Shown: positions 56,259 through 64,000 of the stretch, one piece after another
Numbering within the stretch: the stretch's first letter is position 1
Layout: every line of letters starts with the position of its first letter
NCBI RefSeq assembly: GCF_022347545.1
Contig: NZ_JAKREW010000022.1
Coordinates: 1 to 64,000, forward strand
Length of the DNA stretch: 64,000 nt
Direction of reading: 5' to 3'
Origin: Terribium retamae
GTDB taxonomy: Bacteria > Pseudomonadota > Alphaproteobacteria > Rhizobiales > Rhizobiaceae
Position numbers and translations under genes: made by a program
Notes under the pieces: generated by a model
What the model was told of the DNA's origin: nothing
The model's database searches: none
Seen by the model: only the letters and a program-made list of their open reading frames with translations

Positions 56259-57272
56259 TCAGAACCGTTTGCGCAACAGGGTGGCCACCACGAACAAGGC
56301 GCCGATCGAACTGGTGATAATGCCGATCGGCAGTTCCTGGGGCGGCAGCAATGTGCGTGCCAGAAGATCGCTTGCGAGCAGGAGCACTGCCCCGAAGACC
56401 GCACAGGCAATGGCCAGCCGCAGATGCAGCGGGCCTGCAAAGCGGCGCGCGATATGTGGGATCATCAACCCCACGAAACCGATGACACCGGCAACAGAAA
56501 CCAGGATTGCCGTCGACAAAGCCGCGGCCAGGAACGTCAGTGTGCGGAAGCGCGCCACCGGAACGCCGAGGCTTTCGGCCGTGTTCTCCCCGGCCAGGAA
56601 GGCGTCAAGCCAGCGATGATAGCGCAGCGCGAAAAAAAGGATGATGGCAAGTCCGGCGACCGCCAAGCCGATATTGCCCCAGCGTGCGAGCCCCAATCCG
56701 CCCATTGTCCAGAACAGCACGGAATGGGCTGCACGCTGGTCCCCGGCAAAGATCAGATAGTTGGTCAGCGCCGCGAACAGGAAGGATACGGCAAGGCCGG
56801 CAAGGATCAGCCGCTCCGGCCCTTGGCCACGAATGCGGTTGACGAGCAGAAGCACGACGAGGGCGGTGAGGATGCCGCCGACAAAAGCAGCGACCGGAAG
56901 CGTCCACAAGCCCAGGCGGTCGCCGAAGACGGTGATGACCGAAACCGCACCGGCGGCGGCGCCCGACGACAGGCCGAACAGGAACGGGTCGGCCAGGTCA
57001 TTGCGTGTCACCGTCTGCAGGAGCGCCCCGACGACGGCAAGACCGGCGCCGACGCAGATGGCGAGGATGGCGCGCGGCAGCCTGAGATCGACGATGATCT
57101 TCTCCACCGGCGCGGTCACGCTTCCTGCGTCGAGCCCAACGGCATGGGCAAGCGCTGCGATGACGTCGCCGAGGGGAATGACGGTCGAACCATAGGCAAT
57201 GGACAGCAGCGCCAGCAAGGCGACGAGCGCCAGGCCTATACCGATGGATGCACCGTAGGATCGGCTGGGCAC
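56259..57272 (-). CDS. Cobalamin ABC transporter permease, FecCD/BtuC family
   Basis: A 337-residue inner-membrane permease with about ten helices. The family motif GLSSGAAAGAV and the ATPase-docking region (LGVPVARFRTL) are visible. The GTG at 57272 overlaps the solute-binding protein stop within a few bases; the long upstream frame is antisense to that gene. It is the last gene of the operon ATPase-binding protein-permease under a B12 riboswitch, which points to cobalamin or cobinamide rather than iron. Confidence 0.9.
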   Translation of the reverse strand: MPSRSYGASIGIGLALVALLALLSIAYGSTVIPLGDVIAALAHAVGLDAGSVTAPVEKIIVDLRLPRAILAICVGAGLAVVGALLQTVTRNDLADPFLFGLSSGAAAGAVSVITVFGDRLGLWTLPVAAFVGGILTALVVLLLVNRIRGQGPERLILAGLAVSFLFAALTNYLIFAGDQRAAHSVLFWTMGGLGLARWGNIGLAVAGLAIILFFALRYHRWLDAFLAGENTAESLGVPVARFRTLTFLAAALSTAILVSVAGVIGFVGLMIPHIARRFAGPLHLRLAIACAVFGAVLLLASDLLARTLLPPQELPIGIITSSIGALFVVATLLRKRF

Positions 57273-57274
57273 GC

Positions 57275-58324
57275 TCAGAATGCCTCTGGGTGCATTGCCT
57301 TTGCGATCTTGTCGATGGCTTCGATATTGGCTGGGCCGGGCGTCAGCTCCGCATAACGCAGCGCAATGAAACGCTCGTTCCGCACGGCATCCGTTTCTTT
57401 CATGGCCGGATGCTGTTTCAGGAAATTCAGCAGCTTTCGGTAGCCGGCGTCGTCCTGGTAGTCGAGCAGGATCAGGAATTCCGGGTTTCGGGTTGCGACC
57501 GTTTCCCAATCGGTATTGCCCCAGTTGGTCTCCATGTCGGCCATGATGTTCTTGCCACCGGCAGCTTCGATCATCGCGGTCGGGATCGCGAATTTGCCGG
57601 CGGTGAAAGGCTTGTCCTCGCCCGAATCATAGAGGAACACACGCGTGCCGCTGCGGGCACCGACCTTGGCGACGATGTCGGAAAGTCTTTCCTTCCATCC
57701 GGCAACCAGGGCGTTGGCTTCGTTCTCCTTGCCGAAGATCTTGCCGAGCTTTTCGACATCGCCGAACAAGAGATCCATTGAAGCCGCCGGCCGGTTCTTG
57801 TCGAGGTGGATGCAGCTTTCGCTGAGCACCAGTGTCTTGATCCCGTGCGGCGCCAGGGTGTCGGGCGTCACGTCACCACCGGGTTTCATGCCGTAGTACC
57901 AGCCCGCAAAGAAGAAATCGGGCTCGACAGCCAGCAGGTTTTCCAAGGTCGGATATTTCGGCGCGAGTTCCGGAATGGAGCCTTGCGCCTTTTTGAATGC
58001 GTCATCGACCTTGTACCAGCCGGTGATGCCGGTCAGGCCGACGATCTCCGGCTGCAGGCCCAGCGCAAAAGCCATTTCCGACATGTTGAGATCGTTGATC
58101 ACGGCGCGTTTCGGCGCAGCGTCGAAGGTCAGCGGAACGCCGCAATTGTCGACAGTGACCGGAAAGGCAAATGCCGCCGACGAAACAAGCGTGGCGGCCA
58201 AGCAGGTTCCGCAAAAGCGGCTCACGCTTTTGCGATAAGAACCTGCGACAATATAAAAAGCCAGGCTGACGAAGCGTTGGCGAAGCCACGTAAGTCTGCT
58301 TGGGCAAAGGGCGAGGCGTGTCAT
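57275..58324 (-). CDS. Cobalamin ABC transporter substrate-binding protein
   Basis: A periplasmic binding protein of the BtuF/FhuD fold, 349 residues. The signal sequence is long; a GTG at 58225 would leave a normal one (CLAATLVSSAAFA). The mature part has GVPLTFDAAPKRAV, ITGWYKV and EPDFFFAGWYYGM. ATG 58324 follows GGAGCC. Cobalamin is inferred from the riboswitch upstream; a siderophore is the alternative. Confidence 0.88.
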   Translation of the reverse strand: MTRLALCPSRLTWLRQRFVSLAFYIVAGSYRKSVSRFCGTCLAATLVSSAAFAFPVTVDNCGVPLTFDAAPKRAVINDLNMSEMAFALGLQPEIVGLTGITGWYKVDDAFKKAQGSIPELAPKYPTLENLLAVEPDFFFAGWYYGMKPGGDVTPDTLAPHGIKTLVLSESCIHLDKNRPAASMDLLFGDVEKLGKIFGKENEANALVAGWKERLSDIVAKVGARSGTRVFLYDSGEDKPFTAGKFAIPTAMIEAAGGKNIMADMETNWGNTDWETVATRNPEFLILLDYQDDAGYRKLLNFLKQHPAMKETDAVRNERFIALRYAELTPGPANIEAIDKIAKAMHPEAF

Positions 58325-58346
58325 AGCGGCTCCGTCGGAGATGGGT

Positions 58347-59156
58347 TCAGCGGGAAAGGCGGATCGGGACGTCGAAGACCGTCAGTTCGCGGTCATGTTC
58401 GTCGGGGTGAGGCAGTCTCAGCACATCGATGCCGAAGACCTCGCGCACCAGTGCTGCGGTCAAGGTCTCGCGCGGCGTGCCGAGCGCGACGAGGCGTGCC
58501 TTGCTCATCACGGCGACATGCGTGGCGAAGGGAGCAACCAGCGGCAGATCGTGCAGCACGGTGACAACGGCGATGTCCAGCCTGGCAACGAATTCCAGCA
58601 GTTCACCGCGGGCTCGTGGATCCAGATGGTTTGTGGGCTCGTCGAGAAACAGCAAATGCGGCTGCTGCGCGATGGCGCGTGCAAGCTGCGCACGCTGGCG
58701 CTCGCCGCCGGATAGGGATCCCATGCGACGCTCTCGCAGGGCAAGCAGGCCGGTTCGCTCCAGCGCGTCGAGCACCACGTCCCGGTCGTCGCTGCGGCGG
58801 CGGAGACCGGCATGTGGAATGCGGCCGAGCCCGACATAATCGCGTACGGCAAGCTGGGCGTCCGGCTGGTCGGACTGGCCGACCACGGCGATGCGGCGCG
58901 CCCGCTCCGCCATTGGCAGCCGATCGAGGGATTCGCCATCGAGATGCACAAGACCATTGCCGGGCTTGAGCATGCCGCACAGCATGCGCATCAGCGTCGT
59001 CTTGCCGGCGCCGTTCGGACCGATGATGGCGAGCCTTTCGCCGGCCCGTACATCAAGGTCGACATGTTCGACAAGTGTGACGCCCGCTTCCGGCCGATAG
59101 CAAAGGTCGCGCGCCTGCAGGACGACATCGCGGTGAAAAACGCCAAAGCCTTCCAA
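58347..59156 (-). CDS. Cobalamin ABC transporter ATP-binding protein
   Basis: A 269-residue FepC/BtuD-type ATPase. Walker A GPNGAGKT (46-53), signature LSGGERQ (148-154), Walker B LLFLDEP (168-174) and the H-loop HDLP are all intact. TTG 59156 is chosen, since AGGG lies 5 bases upstream; the frame from 59246 reaches into the riboswitch. First gene of the riboswitch-controlled operon. Confidence 0.92.
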   Translation of the reverse strand: MEGFGVFHRDVVLQARDLCYRPEAGVTLVEHVDLDVRAGERLAIIGPNGAGKTTLMRMLCGMLKPGNGLVHLDGESLDRLPMAERARRIAVVGQSDQPDAQLAVRDYVGLGRIPHAGLRRRSDDRDVVLDALERTGLLALRERRMGSLSGGERQRAQLARAIAQQPHLLFLDEPTNHLDPRARGELLEFVARLDIAVVTVLHDLPLVAPFATHVAVMSKARLVALGTPRETLTAALVREVFGIDVLRLPHPDEHDRELTVFDVPIRLSR

Positions 59157-59257
59157 CTGATCCCTCGTTCGATCAGGTGCGGAAGGATGGCCAGAATGGC
59201 GGCGGGCGCCCTTGCAGCTTCCTCCCGGCACACCCCGTCCGGTCAACTCACTGTGAT

Positions 59258-59430
59258 GGCAGGTCTCCTGGCTCGCGGATCGTTGCGCTGTCCTGCCTTC
59301 CCGGCGCTTGGCCAGTGGCGTCTTCGGACTTTGCTACCGCTTACAGTTGCGGGGGCAGCCACGGTCTTGGTTCTTGTGGAACCTCACCGTATTCCCTTTT
59401 CACCCCGGACCTTTCGATTCGAGGCACCAT
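59258..59430 (-). ncRNA. Cobalamin riboswitch
   Basis: Read on the minus strand the region shows the B12-riboswitch landmarks in order: GGTGCCTCG near the 5' side, GGGAATACGGTG, the core GCCCCCGCAACTGTAAGCGG, AGTCCGAAGAC, and the closing GCCAGGAGACCTGCC. It precedes the ABC importer operon by about 100 bases, so B12 is expected to repress uptake genes. Confidence 0.93.
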
Positions 59431-59515
59431 CGCGGGGGACCCTATTGTGACCGCTCGCTCGTGGCAATGGCGATTCTTGGTCGGGACCCCTCGTCGCGTG
59501 TCGCTCTGCCGGCGG

Positions 59516-59543
59516 AGTGTAGAGAGCGCGTCGCGGATGACAG
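59516..59543 (-). promoter_or_regulatory. Possible promoter of the riboswitch operon
   Basis: On the minus strand CTGTCA (59538-59543) and TACACT (59516-59521) are separated by 16 bases, about 85 bases before the riboswitch. A weak -35 but good -10; unproven. Confidence 0.35.
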
Positions 59544-59592
59544 TCGCAGCCCGGCTGATGGCTCCTGAACAAGGCGAGCAGTGATTTGACGA

Positions 59593-60810
59593 TCATGCCG
59601 CTTGCCCATTCCAATTCGGAAACGGATCGGGCAAGCCGCGCCACAGTTGCGGCGCGAAGACCGGATCATCGACGAGACAGGCATCGAGTTCGGCGCGAAT
59701 AAGGCTTTCGTCGATCGGGTCGCAGCCGATGAAGACAAGTTCCTGCCTGCGGTCACCCCACATCGGATCGAAATAGGGTTGCATCGCCTCCTGCCAGGAC
59801 GGATTGTCGGGCCACCGGTTGCGTGGAACCGCTGCCCACCAGAGGCCGCGTCTGCCGGTCCGCACCAGGGCTCCGGCCTGGCTCAATTCACCGACATGAT
59901 CCGGACGAGTCGCAAGCCAGAAGAAGCCCTTGGCGCGCACCACACCCGGCCAGGGCCGGTCGATGAATGCCTTGAGTTTTGTCGGGTCAAAAGGGCGACG
60001 CTCCCGATAGACGAAGGAGCGGATGCCGTATTCTTCCGTTTCGGGAATATGATCCTTGAAGCCGTTCAACTCCTTGAACCAGAGCGGATGTTGTTCAGCC
60101 CGCTCGAAGTCGAAACGTCCGGTGTCGAGCACTTTCTCGAGAGGCACACGGCTGAAGTCCGTTTCGATGAGTTCGGCCTGCGGGTTGAGCGAACGGATGA
60201 TCTTGCGGGCGAGATCGAGGTTCTTGGCCGAGCTCTCCGAAATCTTGTTGAGCACGATGACATCGGCAAACTCGATTTGCTCGACCAGAAGATCGACGAG
60301 GACGCGCTCGTCCGAAGCGCCGAGTGCTTCGCCACGATCCCGCAGGAAATCCGATGAGGAATAGTCTTTCAGCAGGTTGGCGGCATCGACAACCGTCACC
60401 ATGGTGTCGAGGCGGGAAACGTCCGCAAGGCTGTTGCCCGCCTCATCGCGGAATTCAAAAGTCGAGGCGACGGGCAGGGGTTCCGAAATCCCCGTCGATT
60501 CGATCAGCAGGTAATCGAACCTGTTCTGTCCGGCGAGACGGCGTACTTCGGCCAGGAGATCGTCGCGCAGCGTGCAGCAGATGCAGCCATTGGTCATCTC
60601 GACCAGCTGTTCGTCCGTACGCGACAAATCGGCGCCGCCTTCGCGCACCAGTGCGGCATCGATGTTCACCTCGCTCATATCGTTGACGATGACGGCAACC
60701 CGGCGCCCGTCGCGATTGTGCAGGATGTGGTTGAGAAGCGTGGTCTTGCCGGCACCGAGGAAGCCGGAAAGGACGGTTACCGGGAGGCGCTTTCGATCGT
60801 GCGTGGGCAT
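59593..60810 (-). CDS. CobW/COG0523 family metal chaperone GTPase (ZigA-like)
   Basis: A 405-residue G3E GTPase. Walker [11 protein letters not shown] (16-25), the metal motif CICC (76-79), and the C-terminal CobW-C domain are present. ATG 60810 is chosen over the TTG at 60822. The Zur-type box upstream (60865-60882) marks it as a zinc-starvation member (ZigA-like) that hands Zn to apo-enzymes, rather than CobW of B12 synthesis, although the B12-riboswitch operon lies downstream in the same direction. Confidence 0.9.
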   Translation of the reverse strand: MPTHDRKRLPVTVLSGFLGAGKTTLLNHILHNRDGRRVAVIVNDMSEVNIDAALVREGGADLSRTDEQLVEMTNGCICCTLRDDLLAEVRRLAGQNRFDYLLIESTGISEPLPVASTFEFRDEAGNSLADVSRLDTMVTVVDAANLLKDYSSSDFLRDRGEALGASDERVLVDLLVEQIEFADVIVLNKISESSAKNLDLARKIIRSLNPQAELIETDFSRVPLEKVLDTGRFDFERAEQHPLWFKELNGFKDHIPETEEYGIRSFVYRERRPFDPTKLKAFIDRPWPGVVRAKGFFWLATRPDHVGELSQAGALVRTGRRGLWWAAVPRNRWPDNPSWQEAMQPYFDPMWGDRRQELVFIGCDPIDESLIRAELDACLVDDPVFAPQLWRGLPDPFPNWNGQAA

Positions 60811-60864
60811 GCGTGTTTCCAAAGTTCGTGGAATTCTGCCGAGGAGAATAATCGCTCAGCAGTC

Positions 60865-60882
60865 GTTATGTTGTAACATAAC
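60865..60882. promoter_or_regulatory. Zur box upstream of the COG0523 gene
   Basis: GTTATGTTGTAACATAAC, an 18-bp palindrome with one central mismatch, matches the alphaproteobacterial Zur consensus as I know it. It lies 54 bases upstream of the start of the metallochaperone gene. Confidence 0.85.
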
Positions 60883-60990
60883 AAGTTTGAAAGACAAGCG
60901 CATGCGCTCGGGGAGAAACGGTTCCCTTTGCAGGGTTGATATGGGTTCCGTAGGGGAGCTTCCCCTGGAGTTCCCGTGCGGTGGAGGATT

Positions 60991-61593
60991 CTATGCCGCG
61001 GCGCGCTGCTGCTTCAGGAACAGCCGGTTACCTATCCCGCGGGCTTCCGCGGGAAGTTGTGCATGATCTTGCGCCTCAGGAAAAAGCAGCAGTTCGGACG
61101 TGACCACCTTGGCGCCGCAATAATCGAAGATGCCATGGTCGATCTGGGTCTTCATAGCGCCGAAATAACCGTGCCTGGCATAGGTGCGCTGGCTGGCCCC
61201 ACCAATCGCGACCAAATGCACGTTCAGCCGCTGCAGCTTCTTCGTCAGCTTGCCCCCCGGGGGCTCGTCATAAGCCCAGCCGTTCATGAACACACGGTCG
61301 ATCCATCCTTTGAGCAGTCCGGGCATCGACCACCAGTAAACCGGATAGACCAGCACCAATGCATCGGCGCGGTCGATGCGCGCCTGCTCTGCGGCGATAT
61401 CGTCTGCGGTCGGCGCCTGGCCTTGAAAGGTGGCGATGTCGGCTGTGTTGAAGCGGGGATCGAAACCTTCGGCGGCCAGATCGGCAATCTCGAAACTGTT
61501 GCCCGAAGCGACGACGCCTTCGCCGACGCTAGCGGCAATCTCGTGGGTTAGCGACTTGGAATCGGGGTGCGCGACGACGATGAGCGCGTGCAT
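60991..61593 (-). CDS. NAD(P)H-dependent flavin oxidoreductase (NQO1/KefF/MdaB fold)
   Basis: A 200-residue flavodoxin-fold quinone reductase. It opens VVAHPDSKSLTHEIA (6-20), with VYPVYWWSMPGLLKGWID (about 82-99) and GGASQRTYARHGYF for FMN or FAD and substrate. Divergent from a TetR gene across 78 bases with a palindromic operator, so it is a likely TetR target for quinone or electrophile stress. Confidence 0.92.
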   Translation of the reverse strand: MHALIVVAHPDSKSLTHEIAASVGEGVVASGNSFEIADLAAEGFDPRFNTADIATFQGQAPTADDIAAEQARIDRADALVLVYPVYWWSMPGLLKGWIDRVFMNGWAYDEPPGGKLTKKLQRLNVHLVAIGGASQRTYARHGYFGAMKTQIDHGIFDYCGAKVVTSELLLFPEAQDHAQLPAEARGIGNRLFLKQQRAAA

Positions 61594-61635
61594 GGCAGGG
61601 CTCCCTGGGAGGTGTTGCAGAAAAAGGGTTCGTCT

Positions 61636-61668
61636 TATATACTTTTAGTAAGTTACTTTTGGTATATA
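61636..61668. promoter_or_regulatory. TetR operator, pattern TAC-N5-GTA-AGT-TAC-N5-GTA (copy B)
   Basis: TACTTTTAGTA (61640-61650), AGT, TACTTTTGGTA (61654-61664) around GTAAGTTAC, with outer arms TATATAC (61636) and GTATATA (to 61668) centred on the same base. Same architecture as the operator at 53534-53558. Confidence 0.85.
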
Positions 61669-61671
61669 GCA

Positions 61672-62277
61672 ATGTCAAGCGGTCATGTGAAGGATGGACG
61701 TCCGCGCCGTCAGCGCCTGCTGCGGGAAGAGCGGCATCGCCAGCTTCTCGATGTCGCTTGGCGCATCGCGCGGGAAGACGGCACCGAGGCATTGACGCTC
61801 GGCCGGCTGGCTGAACAGGCGGCGGTGACCAAACCCGTTGTCTATGATCACTTCCCAACGCGCCCCGCTTTGTTTGCAGCGCTCTACCAGGAATTCGACG
61901 AGCACCAGAACATGGTGATCGACGCCGCCCTGGCAGTCAGCGAGCCGACGCTCGAGGGGCGCGCGCGAGTGATCGCTTCGTCTTATGTCGATTGCGTGCT
62001 GGAGCAGGGCCGCGAAATCCCCGGTGTGGTCGCAGCCCTTGTCGGCACGCCGGAGCTGGCGACCATGAAACGCGAGCATGAAGCCGCATTCCTGGAGAAA
62101 TGCCGCACAGCGCTGGCGCCCTTTGCGCGCGGCCTCACCACGGCGCGCCTATGCGGCATGCTGGGAGCTGCTGCAGGCCTGTCTGCGGCCGCCGCCTCGG
62201 GCGAAATCACAACTAAAGACGCCAGCGAGGAACTCTATCAGGTCATTTTGGCGGTGGTGGCACGCAGCGCCGGATGA
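61672..62277 (+). CDS. TetR family repressor
   Basis: A 201-residue TetR regulator. Helix-turn-helix AEQAAVTKPVVYDHFPTR (about 48-65) is very similar to that of the TetR protein at 53 kb (VSRPVAYDHF), which fits their shared operator pattern. ATG 61672 lies just after the operator, so autorepression is expected. The longer frame from 61567 would run through the operator. It probably represses the divergent quinone-reductase gene. Confidence 0.93.
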   Translation: MSSGHVKDGRPRRQRLLREERHRQLLDVAWRIAREDGTEALTLGRLAEQAAVTKPVVYDHFPTRPALFAALYQEFDEHQNMVIDAALAVSEPTLEGRARVIASSYVDCVLEQGREIPGVVAALVGTPELATMKREHEAAFLEKCRTALAPFARGLTTARLCGMLGAAAGLSAAAASGEITTKDASEELYQVILAVVARSAG

Positions 62278-62312
62278 ACGCCGGCCCTCTCGTAAAGTGC
62301 CGACGAACAGGC

Positions 62313-62930
62313 TCACTGCCTCGTAGCGATTGTCGCTGCTGCGCCGCCCATCAGCACGGCGGCGCTGCGGTTCATCAGGCGCACGGCTCTCGGCGACTTC
62401 AATGCGTGGCGTGCCTTGGCTCCGGCCAGCACGAAGGGTAGCTGCGCCAGGGTCAGGATCGTCGCGGTCAGTGCCACCAGCACGAAAACATCGAAGATCG
62501 TGACCGCATTCAGGTCGATGATGGTCGGCAGGATGGCGATGTAGAACAGGATGGACTTCGGATTGCCGAAGGTCACCAGCACACCGGAGGTCAGGGCGCG
62601 CCAACGGCCGCCGGCGCCGGCTTCCGTGCCTTCGGTCTTGATGTCGAAATCGGCGGTCCAGTATTGGTATGCCAGCCAGACGAGATAGGCCACGCCTGCC
62701 CATTTGATGACGATCAGCGCCAGCGTGAAGCTCTCGGCGATATAGGCCAAGCCAGCCAGCACCGCGGCGAGATAGAGAACGTCGCCGACCACCATGCCCA
62801 GCGTCATCCAGATGGCCTGGCGGTAGCCACTTTTCATCGCCTGCGCGACGATGGCGACAATCTGCGGGCCGGGAATGGCGGCAGCGATGGCCAGCGCCCC
62901 GGAATAGGCCAGGAAACCCGAAAGGGTCAT
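62313..62930 (-). CDS. LysE/RhtB family amino acid exporter
   Basis: A 205-residue inner-membrane exporter with six hydrophobic segments. The signature AIPGPQIVAIVAQAMKSGYR (about 18-37) and GNPKSILFYIAILP are typical. ATG 62930 gives the usual length; the longer frame to 63167 is unsupported. The 227-base gap to the SDR gene (62931-63157) holds no other gene. Substrate could be lysine, homoserine or threonine; not resolvable. Confidence 0.9.
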   Translation of the reverse strand: MTLSGFLAYSGALAIAAAIPGPQIVAIVAQAMKSGYRQAIWMTLGMVVGDVLYLAAVLAGLAYIAESFTLALIVIKWAGVAYLVWLAYQYWTADFDIKTEGTEAGAGGRWRALTSGVLVTFGNPKSILFYIAILPTIIDLNAVTIFDVFVLVALTATILTLAQLPFVLAGAKARHALKSPRAVRLMNRSAAVLMGGAAATIATRQ

Positions 62931-63157
62931 CGTTTCGTCCTTCCTTGAGCGGAACAGGCTCGCGTCCGGTGCAGCCCCGAGAATTGTAGGAACACCATAT
63001 TGCGCTTTGGCGAATGTGCAATCGGCGGTGGGTCGAATGCCATCATCGGAGTTTCCGATGGAAACATTCGTATCTTCCCGTTTCCCTTCGCACCCTTTCG
63101 AGCAGACAACTCCCGAACAGAGCCGCCCCATCGATCGGCGGTCACAACGGAGAGTCC

Positions 63158-63898
63158 ATGAACACATCTATTGGAAACATCGACGAGCGCGTGCTCATCG
63201 TCGGCGGCAGCTCGGGCATGGGTCTGGCGCTCGCGAGGCAGCTTTTGTCCGAGGGCGCGGAGGTAACGATCGTTGGGCGCTCACAAGCGAAACTGGATGA
63301 AGCCAGGGGCAGCCTCGGCAATCCGCCCACTTTGCACGTCGCGGTCGCCGACATTGCAAGGGAAGGTGAGGTAAGCCGGCTTTTTGCCGGCACTGGCCAG
63401 CTGGATCACATCGTCTCGACCGCGGCCGACATCGGTGCATCCTATCGGCTTTTGCCGGAACTCGACATCGCGGAAGCGCGCAGGGTCGTCGATTCGAAAT
63501 TCTTCGGGCCGCTGCTGCTCGCCAAGCACGGCGTGCCGGTGTTGTCCGGGAAGGGTTCCATCACCTTCACATCGGGCATCAATGCTTATCGTCCGGCGGC
63601 GCGCGGTTCGGTGACGTCGGCGATGAACGGCGCGCTCGCTTCGCTGGTGCGTGCCCTTGCGGTCGAACTCGGGCCGGTCCGCGTCAATGCGGTCTCGCCC
63701 GGTTGGGTCGATACGCCGATCTGGCGGCATGTCGCCGGCGATGCCAAGGCAGCCACGTTGGATGCCATGGCTGCCCGCCTGCCGGTGGGCCGCATCGGTC
63801 AGCCGGAAGATATCGCCGATGCCATCCGGTTCCTGATGCGGAACGGCTTCGTCACCGGAACGGTGTTGCACGCCGAGGGCGGGCATCGCCTGGTTTGA
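63158..63898 (+). CDS. SDR family protein with altered active site
   Basis: A 246-residue Rossmann-fold short-chain dehydrogenase/reductase. Cofactor motif GGSSGMG (16-22) and the C-terminal VRVNAVSPGWVDTP are normal. The catalytic YxxxK is not present: the matching segment reads TSAMN in GSVTSAMNGAL, so Tyr and Lys are both replaced. This subgroup is known among SDRs annotated as oxidoreductases, but chemistry is uncertain. ATG 63158 is chosen; the frame from 63014 is longer without support. Confidence 0.85.
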   Translation: MNTSIGNIDERVLIVGGSSGMGLALARQLLSEGAEVTIVGRSQAKLDEARGSLGNPPTLHVAVADIAREGEVSRLFAGTGQLDHIVSTAADIGASYRLLPELDIAEARRVVDSKFFGPLLLAKHGVPVLSGKGSITFTSGINAYRPAARGSVTSAMNGALASLVRALAVELGPVRVNAVSPGWVDTPIWRHVAGDAKAATLDAMAARLPVGRIGQPEDIADAIRFLMRNGFVTGTVLHAEGGHRLV

Positions 63899-64000
63899 AT
63901 TGCTGGCGCGCAGCCTCCAGGAAGAGACGCACAGCGGGCCGTTTGCCGCGCCCGCCATGCCAGATCATGGAGACGGGGACCTGCGAATTGTCACCGGTCC
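63852..64000 (-). CDS. LysR family regulator, C-terminal end (runs off window)
   Basis: An open minus-strand frame enters from the right edge and stops with TGA at 63852-63854. It reads VPVSMIWHGGRGKRPAVRL then FLEAARQQF, the pattern of a LysR effector-domain C-terminus. It overlaps the 3' end of the converging SDR gene by 47 bases. The rest of the gene lies outside the window. Confidence 0.72.
   Translation of the reverse strand, partial: TGDNSQVPVSMIWHGGRGKRPAVRLFLEAARQQFKPGDARPRRATPFR

Noticed and set aside
59593-60810. Calling the COG0523 gene cobW of B12 synthesis because of the nearby riboswitch
   Set aside because: The riboswitch lies downstream of this gene, and the upstream Zur box points to zinc control.

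Overview
The window looks like a chromosomal origin region of an alphaproteobacterium of the order Hyphomicrobiales, most like Mesorhizobium, Aminobacter or a close relative. The grounds are the high G+C, the gene order parA-rsmG-mnmG-mnmE-rho-hemJ-hemE, GTG/TTG starts, CcrM-type GANTC sites, and a rhizobial 16S leader at the left edge. Genus is inferred from gene order and protein style, not from a search.

Left edge to 7.6 kb: the first 64 bases are the minus-strand leader (boxA) of an rRNA operon whose 16S gene lies outside the window. A decayed nadC fragment follows. Then come an Lrp regulator divergent from a saccharopine dehydrogenase-like gene, and a complete minus-strand branched-chain 2-oxoacid dehydrogenase operon (E1 alpha, E1 beta, E2, E3).

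8 to 21.3 kb is the replication and segregation core. It holds holA, then parB, parA, rsmG, mnmG and mnmE on the minus strand with a cluster of parS-like sites. A DUF255 thioredoxin-domain gene, rho, hemJ and hemE follow. Next is a 0.4 kb gene-free gap that I call the chromosome origin: an AT-rich stretch, five helically spaced GANTC sites, and DnaA boxes including one perfect TTATCCACA. The PPDK regulatory protein gene starts at its right edge.

21.4 to 33 kb: an accessory block (HEAT-repeat alkylation-repair-like protein, MerR regulator, cysteine-protease-fold protein) and prfC are followed by the usual origin-side housekeeping set (xre, smr, mltA, tim44, fxsA, secB, dnaQ, coaE, aroE, maf). 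That set appears inverted as a unit relative to the order I remember from relatives.

33 to 50 kb: mixed single genes include an unknown exported protein, a class II glutamine amidotransferase, an Lrp/MFS pair, dut, a HAD phosphatase, a PEP-mutase family enzyme, two tandem TolA-C-like periplasmic proteins, a PfkB sugar kinase, a LysR/MFS divergent pair, a YqeB-like membrane protein, malic enzyme and mutS.

50 to 64 kb: a Tat-exported Arg/Trp-rich small protein, an MHYT-GGDEF-EAL protein, two TetR/target divergent pairs sharing the same operator architecture, a DUF899 operon, a cobalamin-riboswitch-controlled ABC importer, a Zur-box-controlled CobW-family metallochaperone, a LysE exporter, an atypical SDR, and the 3' end of a LysR gene at the right edge. 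I see no tRNA, CRISPR array, insertion sequence or prophage.
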